Shown piece after piece: positions 15,815-21,628 of a stretch of DNA of 21,628 nt. The stretch is from Chara braunii (lineage: Eukaryota > Streptophyta > Charophyceae > Charales > Characeae): NCBI GenBank assembly GCA_003427395.1, contig BFEA01000004.1, positions 8,343,102 to 8,364,729 of the forward strand. The letters run 5' to 3'. Each line of letters starts with the position of its first letter. Within the stretch, counting starts at the first letter, position 1. The notes beneath the pieces were generated by a model. It had not been told where the DNA came from. It searched no databases and worked only from the letters and a program-made list of their open reading frames with translations. The translations under genes were made by a program, and so were the position numbers.

Positions 15815-17145
15815 GCTTCCTTGTTGGGGGGTTATTTTGGTGGAACGATAAAGTTCCGGGCGGAAGGGTCAGCGTGTTGCTGGTGATGCGCCAGACAACT
15901 CACCACCGCTCCAAAGCCCTTCCTGCCCTAGGGACCGTCTTACCTCGCACCCTTTGGGACACCTCAGGGTGCAGAAGGCGGTAAAGCCCTCAGGCCGGTT
16001 TTGCGCCCGCTAAAGGGTTACCCCTCTTGGCGCACACGTCAGCCGACGCCTGAGCATCGGAAGCGACCGCATGGCTCAGAATAGGCCATTTGGGTATGGG
16101 CACCACATAATGCGCCGCCATCGCAGTCACTCACGCAGAGCTGCATAATGAATTGGTATGCGTGGATCCTAAGTCCGAGCGATCTTATACTAAACCTCGC
16201 GTATGGCGGTTACCGACTTCCACTGCGTAAAGTTATGGGTTGGATACAAAGGGGCTAGGGGTGTGTCGCGTTGTACGTCCTTTGCGTCGTTCAGTACTTG
16301 TGTGCGTGTGTGCGTGTGCTTTACTTTTATGTACCTTATAGTGGTGTGCGCGTGGCGTGTGGGATACGTCCTAGTCGACCGGCGACGAGCCGCGCTTGGG
16401 ATCTCAGCCCCCCAAGATGTCGGTTCGCGTGCGGGTCCGATAGAGGCGTAGTACCGCGCGAACCCCTTATGCTACAGCGAACGAGAAACGCCCTCGGCTG
16501 GTCCACCTCTGCGATTGCAGCTGATCAGCTTTCGTACTGTGGACTGGTAGCTCGGCGGGGATACGCCCACCGAAGGGAGGTGACAGCTCTCGTAAGGTGG
16601 AGGTAGTCGTGCCTCGCGTAGGCCCTGTCCTGTCATAGGGGCTCGCGAGAGGTATGGCTGGCGCACCCGGCCGGAGCGGCTTACGGAAACTCCACATATG
16701 TATCGCAAAGAGGACGTGTGTTTCGGCTCCTGCGTGACGCGGCCGGGAGGGTCCCGTGCTACCTCTGAGTGGTGCCGGGCTGATGCGCTCGACAGCGCTG
16801 TGCTGCAGCTACCTCGAAGGCGAAGCTGGAGCTATGGCGCTGCGGGTAAGTATGCCTGGCCTCCGCCCAATCTCTCTCCCTCTAGTACTATTCTAGCTCC
16901 TATGGCGGGCAGCGCTGAAGACTACTGCTAGCGCTACAACTACTCCTGCAGCGCTCCTCCAGAGTGCTGCTGCCGAATCTTGAAGACTACCTCCTGCCTC
17001 CTGAACTGCACGTGAAGTGCCTAGGAACTACCTAGGAACTACCTACCGACCTGCAGGGCGGGCCAGTCCTATATAGTGCTAGTCCGTCCAGGAGGCTGCT
17101 CTTGCCAATGCCGAAACGTGCCAGACCCTGGCGTTGAAGCTCAAC
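15815..17145. other. Unrecognised GC-rich sequence
   Basis: No supported gene is present. A 7-bp hairpin GCACCCT/AGGGTGC (15947-15972, 12-nt loop) lies in a GC-rich part that might belong to a repeat, but no family was recognised. TGTG-rich sequence occurs at 16299-16360. An 11-bp unit CTAGGAACTAC is tandemly doubled at 17021-17042. Open frames of 60-111 codons overlap on both strands and show no domains. Confidence 0.35.
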
Positions 17146-17440
17146 CAGGGGTTGTCTTGAAAATAGGCCTGAAATGGCCTGTGCTAAAACCCTGGTTTGT
17201 TGCCTGAGTTTCAGGGCGGGTCGGACTGATGAGGGCCTGAAAATGGCCCTCAGTTTCAGGCTGAAAATACTCAGGGCCGGAAAGGCCCTGATTTAGCCTG
17301 AAACGACACAGGGCATGTAGGCCCTTGTTTTCAGGCTTTCAGGCTGAAACGACACAGGGCATGTAGGCCCTTGTTTTCAGGCTTTTGGCCTGAAAACGTC
17401 ACGGGCTTGAAAGGGGGCCCGTGCAGCCTGTTGCAGGCGC
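17146..17440 (+). mobile_element. Left end of a hAT-like DNA transposon
   Basis: CAGGGGTTGTC at 17146 fits the CAGGG-type termini of hAT elements. Behind it is about 290 bp of subterminal repeat built from GGCCTGAAA, CAGGGC and TTTCAGGC words, including hairpins TGAGGGCC/GGCCCTCA (17230-17252) and CAGGGCC/GGCCCTG (17272-17290). Much of it recurs in inverted orientation at 21480-21628. The 8 bp before the terminus (17138-17145) are AGCTCAAC, the expected target-site duplication if hAT is right. Transposase binds such subterminal repeats. The inverted ends are seen; the superfamily name is inferred. Confidence 0.6.
17296..17386 (+). repeat. 46-bp tandem repeat, two units, in the transposon end
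   Basis: The unit containing CTGAAACGACACAGGGCATG then TAGGCCCTTGTTTTCAGGC occurs twice, starting at 17296 and 17342, nearly identical. The same two-unit arrangement is present inverted at 21541-21628, so the doubling predates or is shared by both ends. Confidence 0.85.
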
Positions 17441-18394
17441 AGCATGTAACATCCTCCCCCTCCTCCTTCTTCATATCCTTGCACGCCATCGTCATCATCA
17501 TCATCACGAGCACCACAACGGCCAGCATCCCATCAACACTGCCATTGTAACCCAAACACATCGCAGTCAGTGTCATTGTCATTGTTGTTATCACTTGTAT
17601 CAGCTCGTCATCCTCCTCCACCTCATCATCATCACCATTGTCATCATAATCAAGATTTAAGCAAGCAATTAAGATGTGTTCCACAACCCATCTTCTCAGA
17701 TCTGTCCCATCCTGTGATATCCACCACATCTCACGTGTCCATCACAATCGCATAAATCCGGAGTGCACACGCACCCACCAACACATGGCATGTGATGGAT
17801 ATGCCAAAGGCAACCGGGCGAGCACACACACAAAGATGCGCCTGTTCGGCTTTGCACGATCCGCCGGATGCCACGTGTCGCGTCCACACACACACACACA
17901 CACACACGGATTTGTAATTTTTTGGCATGTTTGTGGCTGCCTTAGTGATGCGCAGGTATTCTGGTGGTTTCTCCGCAACTTACAGGCATGTGCACGAACT
18001 CAACACACATACAGGCAGACAGACATACAATCATAGATGGCTTGATCACACAAAAAAGTCAATCCATAATTGCAGGATGGAAAGTTGAAGGATCACCGGT
18101 GGAACTGTGTCCGTGTGATAGAATCAAACACTATGTCTTTCTCTTTCAGCTCTGTTGGGATCGCACACTGCAACACAGGACACAGAGAGGGTGGCCCAAA
18201 TGCCGTTCCCCCTCTTCCTGCTCGCTCCTCCATCGATTCTCCTATTTGGAACCGTGCATGGAACTCCGCCCCCGGTTTCTCCTGGCCTCGGGGGAGCGTC
18301 ACGGGTGGACCTCTGTAGGTTTTAAGGTATAAAAAATAATAAGAGAAGAGATGAGAGAAGAGGAGAGATGTAAGCACGCTAAGGGGTTGTGGAA
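17441..18394. other. Transposon interior with CAT/ATC and CA microsatellites
   Basis: ATC/CAT-type triplets are concentrated at about 17485-17520 and 17600-17660, and a (CA)11 run lies at 17885-17906. A 132-codon minus frame at 17331-17729 is Asp/Glu/Met-rich because it reads these triplets and is not considered a gene. No transposase motif was found. Confidence 0.55.
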
Positions 18395-18935
18395 GCGAAC
18401 CGGAAAAGTATTGCACAAGCTGTCTAATACAGAGTTCCGACCTAGCCAGTTCTACCTCCTTACATCCATAGATAGGGAAGGTCTTGTTGTGGGAGCAAGC
18501 CGGGAAAGTATTGCACAAACCGTCTAATTCAGAGGTCGGACCTAACCAGTTCTACCTCCTCGGAAGGTCTTGTTCTAGAAGACGAGAGGAGCCTTGTGGA
18601 ACTTCTGAGGAAGACAAGTCTTTGGATAATCTGAAGAGCTAGATGTAGGGAGACAGCAGGCAATAAGAGAATAACAATAGAAGAATCATGGGAGGAAGCA
18701 AAAGAGTTAATGGAGGCGGAAGCTGTCTAATTCGGAGTTCCGACCTAACCAGCTCTGCATCCTCGCAGCCATAGATAGGGAAGGTCTTGTTCTAGAAGAC
18801 GATAGGGGCCTTGTGAAACTTCTGAGGAAGAGAAGCCTTTGCATAATCTGAAGAGCTAGATGTAGGGAGAAAGCAGGCAATAAGAGAATAACAATAGAAG
18901 AATCATGGGAGGAAGCAAAGGAGTTAATGGAGTCA
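18395..18935 (+). repeat. Nested tandem duplication (A1, A2-B1, A3-B2)
   Basis: Segment A (containing GTCTAATTCAGAG, GACCTAACCAGTTCTACCTC and GGAAGGTCTTGTT) occurs at about 18400-18490, 18505-18575 and 18720-18792. Segment B (TCTAGAAGACGA ... GAGTTAATGGA) occurs at about 18575-18716 and 18792-18935. A2-B1 and A3-B2 form a 217-bp period. The order suggests duplication of A first, then of the A-B pair. Confidence 0.8.
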
Positions 18936-19619
18936 GAGATAAGGATAGAATGGAAGAGACTGCTGCTAAGGGTGGATCAAAAACCCTCCAGAAGAGGGCT
19001 CAACCACAGAAAGATTTTGAAGTAACATGGCTGAGAGGAGGACTAGCGGCCCAGGTCAAAGGGTAGAGCTCTCAATTTCAAAGGAAAAGCTCTCAAATTC
19101 GAGGACTGGTGTGCATTAGGCACAGAGAAAGCAAGATGACCAGATGAGGATGTATACATGGAGGTAGAGCAATGAGAGTAAATGAGTGTGCAAAGAGGCA
19201 AAGCATCCAACCCATGGAACGAAGACAGGAAAGATCCAGCAGAAAACCGGCATCGATTGTGACACCGAAGGAACTACATGAGGATCAGAAAGGGCAGGGC
19301 AGGTCTGGACTCTGGAGACGTGGATAAGCCAAGAGAATCCCAGTCATTGCATGCAGCAAGGTGGTACAACATTCAAGCCTGGAGGGGAATCCCCCTACCC
19401 TGAACAGGAAGAAATACAGGAGATCCCCAAATTCTCCATGGTACGGCAAGGGGGTCAGGGCATGGCAAAGAGATACAGAATAAGAGCGCAGAGACCTGGC
19501 TTTCAGCAACGAGGGATGGAAGGAGTTAAGAGTGGCGCAGGAGATCGGAGAATAAGTAGGCTTCCTAGAGACGCTGTCCTGTTTTCCAACTGCAGACACC
19601 AGGGTTGGGTTGATTTGGC
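18936..19619. other. Unrecognised transposon-interior sequence
   Basis: Purine-rich, AGA/GGA-containing DNA. Frames of about 100 codons on both strands near 19285-19650 overlap each other and show no domain. Confidence 0.35.
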
Positions 19620-19620
19620 A

Positions 19621-19930
19621 GCGGTGTCAGCTCAGTTTGGCAGAGCATGAAAGCAGCTTCAGGAGGTCGTGGGTCCGATTCCCACGTTTTCCATCTGACT
19701 CCCCACGGCCTCCTGCGGCGCGCTGCGGGTTCACCAGCAGTGATAGTCGGCTTCCCCCCTAGCTGGTTGGTAGGGGCTATTCCTTCGTCCCTTCCATCCG
19801 TCACCTGGGGTTAGGCCCAACCCTACTGTAGTAAGGGTTCCCCATGGTGCTTAGGCATAGGTGGAGCCTGTTGCTAAGACATATAGGTAGGCAGGTAGGA
19901 AGCATGAGGTTAAAAAGGAAAAAATTCAGA
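19621..19930 (+). mobile_element. tRNA-derived SINE candidate
   Basis: The head has an A-box-like TGTCAGCTCAGTTTGG (19625-19640) and a B-box-like GGGTCCGATTCCC (19671-19683), the split RNA polymerase III promoter of tRNA genes. A T-arm CGTGGG/CCCACG (19668-19686) and a D-stem GCTC/GAGC (19630-19646) form well. The anticodon stem is only 4 bp, and the acceptor strands do not pair, so it is not an intact tRNA. A body of about 220 bp leads to an A-rich stretch (AAAAAGGAAAAAA, near 19915), compatible with a SINE tail. No target-site duplication was identified and SINE family is unknown. Confidence 0.5.
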
Positions 19931-20189
19931 AATCGGAGCCAAAGGACGCATCATCAGGTGGGCGCCCAGTTTCAACATCGTCATCTCCCCCACATGCAGG
20001 GCCTCTTCGAAGAGGGACAACTACAAAGCATCACCTTAGTGCCCGTTTTTTGTTCTAGAATTTTTCAGAAAATATGACAGTCAGCATTTAGCAGGCTGAG
20101 AGGGACTTTTTGGGACTGTTTTTTTCTGGAATGTTTTCCCGTGAGGGCTGTTCTGCAGCCAGGTGGCTGGGTCACACATGCGCAAGCCA

Positions 20190-20775
20190 AACTGGCAGTC
20201 AATCCTTCCGAAAGTAGTCACGCCGTCAGGGTTCCCCAGGCCATAACGTGGGGAAGCGTTGAGAGTGTGTGGAGTAAACTATGTACGGTTGCTGGCTTGC
20301 AGGGGGCATAGGAACCGAACTGATGCTCCCCAGAATGGATATGGACCTGGGCCATTAAGGACCTGTTGTTTGACATGGGGGGGTGTTGGGGGGGGGGGAA
20401 GGGGGGGAAGGGGGGGAAGGGGGGAATAAGAGGTCATTTGACAACCCACTTCAGTGGACTGAGAGGAAAGGCTCAGAAGAGCAGTCTACTCTCTCCAACT
20501 AGACAAAAGGATTTTTTTGAAATAGTTAAGGACTGTGTAAATGGATGGAGCAAAAGGCACAGAAGTCAAGTAAGGATCTGACAGCCAATCCTTCCAAAGG
20601 AAAGCCATGAATGCGGTCAGGATCATTCAGGAAATAGCAGCCACAGTTATCGTGAAAAACAGGGTTGGAGCAGTGGTAAATCCTCCGAATGAGGTAGCAA
20701 TGAATGCTGCTGTCCCAGAATCTCTTGACCATAACGGGGAGAGACGTTGAGAGAGTACATGTGATGTAAGGGACG
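20190..20775 (+). repeat. Diverged direct duplication flanking a G-run array
   Basis: GGCAGTCAATCCTTCCGAAAG and CCATAACGTGGGGAAGCG-TTGAGAGTGT with TATGTACGGT (20190-20290) reappear as GACAGCCAATCCTTCCAAAG (about 20580) and CCATAACGGGGAGAGACG-TTGAGAGAGT with AAGGGACGGT (20730-20775). The second copy has extra sequence between the two blocks. This looks like an old duplication in the transposon interior. Confidence 0.6.
20377..20424 (+). repeat. Tandem G-run array (GGGGGGGAA)n
   Basis: Runs of 7, 11, 7, 7 and 6 G are separated by TGTT or AA. Four or more long G runs with 2-4-base spacers are a textbook potential G-quadruplex on the plus strand. Confidence 0.9.
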
Positions 20776-20793
20776 GTGGACCCAGTTTCCAGC

Positions 20794-20833
20794 TTCTTTT
20801 TTCTTTTTTTTCTTCTTTTCTTTTTCCTTTTTA
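20794..20833 (+). repeat. Polypyrimidine (T/C) tract
   Basis: About 40 bases are T and C only, mostly T. A Lys/Arg-rich minus-strand frame across it is an artefact of this tract. Confidence 0.85.
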
Positions 20834-21479
20834 ACACAATATGACCCCTTCTATTCTGGGGGGCAACAATCCGGTTGCTTATCACCGGCAAGCATGTTTG
20901 TACATCCAGAGAAGGGGGGAGATGGGACCAGAGAAGGGGAACTGTCTAACCCTTGTGGTACTAGTCACCTAGCAAGGAGGGACGCGCAACAGGGGGTCCC
21001 ACCCCCCCAAACCATGGCCTTTCTCTGGGGGCCACCCTGCTGGCCGGGAGGCACCCAGACACTTCAGAATGGTCCTCAGGGAGTCGGGGCGCAGGAAAGG
21101 GGCTCCCCTGCAGTTCCTCAGGCCCCCTATCAAGGCCCACACGTCACTACGTCTTCACTTTCCACCTTTGCCCACCTTTGTCCTACTCTCATCCTGTCCA
21201 TCTTGTCCTGTTTGACCCGCCTTTGACAGCACTCTACTGCAATGACTTGCTGTTTTCTAGTCGCCTGTAGCCTCTCTCTGTCGAGGTTGTACTATAGGTA
21301 GGACAGATTCGTAATTTTGTTTGGCTCAGGGCTAACCGAGTGACCTGCCTGTAAGGAAAATTTGTGAGGGACATATCTGTAAATACGGGAAAATACAGGC
21401 CCGTACAAACTGAATTTCCTACAGCTAACCTAACTGTGAATAGCAGGCCCGGACTACCCCTAGGACAGACAGGCCCTAC
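20834..21479. other. Unrecognised transposon-interior sequence
   Basis: No supported gene is present. A CCACCTTTG motif is doubled near 21160-21180. Composition becomes AT-richer from about 21300, before the inverted subterminal repeats begin. Confidence 0.35.
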
Positions 21480-21628
21480 AGGCCTATTGTGGCATACTGC
21501 GCAGCCACACGGGCCTGCAGGGCCCGTCCCGCGGTCTCAGCCTAAAAGCCTAAAAACAAGGGCTTACAGGCCCCGTGTCTGTTTCAGCCTGACAGCCTGA
21601 AAACCAGGGCCTACAGGCCCCGTGTCTG
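21480..21628 (-). mobile_element. Inverted subterminal region, right end of the hAT-like element (cut by window end)
   Basis: Read on the minus strand, 21541-21628 matches 17303-17388 closely, including both 46-bp units (GGCCTGTAGGCCCTGGTTTTC, then GTCAGGCTGAAACAGACAC). Bases inward of this (GGCCCGTGTGGCTGCGCAGT, minus strand) resemble 17417-17445. The outer ~155 bp and the terminus are beyond the window. With the left end it defines an element of about 4.6 kb. Confidence 0.65.

Noticed and set aside
17226-17256. Hammerhead ribozyme (CTGATGAG box)
   Set aside because: The box is followed by a stem, but the required GAAA segment after the stem is replaced by CAGTTTC. The sequence is explained by transposon subterminal hairpins.
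17331-17729. 132-codon acidic protein on the minus strand
   Set aside because: It is made from ATC/CAT triplet repeats and from the transposon end. No domain is visible, and overlapping frames exist on the other strand.
19621-19693. Functional tRNA gene
   Set aside because: The acceptor strands GCGGTGT and GTTTTCC do not pair, and the anticodon stem is 4 bp with a 6-nt loop. It was kept only as a SINE head.
20526-20891. 121-codon minus-strand protein with a Lys-rich segment
   Set aside because: The Lys/Arg run is the polypyrimidine tract read in reverse, and the rest has no domain.

Overview
The window looks like repeat-rich nuclear DNA of a eukaryote, and no intact host protein gene was recognised. 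A green-plant-lineage genome, possibly an alga, is the best inference. The LINE carries a DUF4283-like ORF1 region and a zf-RVT tail as plant L1-type elements do, a U6-like copy resembles plant U6, and the first bases match the Arabidopsis-type telomere repeat. None of this fixes the species.

Layout. 1-7850: a decayed, scrambled L1-type LINE on the minus strand. ORF1 and the start of the endonuclease share one frame with no frameshift from 7783 to about 4430, broken only by TAA or TAG codons. Further on, the endonuclease is split. The pre-RT and RT1-4 parts sit between its halves in mixed orientation, next to a 208-bp near-perfect inverted repeat. RT5 to the zinc-finger tail follows at 2640-347. 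7850-9960: about 2 kb of G-rich, pyrimidine-poor plus-strand sequence with a 440-475-bp tandem duplication and an A19-G23 tract. 9960-13400: mostly unrecognised DNA with a GC-rich duplication, a T-rich tract, a U6 snRNA-like copy preceded by a 13-bp hairpin, and a TGC-rich stretch. Two of the three single N bases (3952 and 12769) are flanked by exact duplications (48 and 95 bp), as expected from unmerged contig ends.

13424-15306 is the most unusual part: an island dense in hairpins. Seven hairpins present nearly the same 19-23-nt loop (core TCCATAAGTTTGGG) on seven different, self-complementary stems. Next come five ~120-bp repeats in which conserved core sequence is again enclosed by unrelated but complementary stems, and then a run of tiny triloop palindromes. 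Conserved loops on stems that change in a compensated way suggest selection on a folded RNA or single-stranded DNA, or an unusual palindrome-linked duplication process.

15307-17145: unrecognised sequence with microsatellites. 17146 to the window end: an apparently hAT-like DNA transposon. A CAGGGGTTG terminus and about 290 bp of hairpin-rich subterminal repeat at 17146-17440 recur inverted at 21480-21628, so the second terminus should lie roughly 155 bp beyond the window. Its interior holds microsatellites, nested tandem duplications, a tRNA-derived SINE candidate and a G-run array, but no recognisable transposase.
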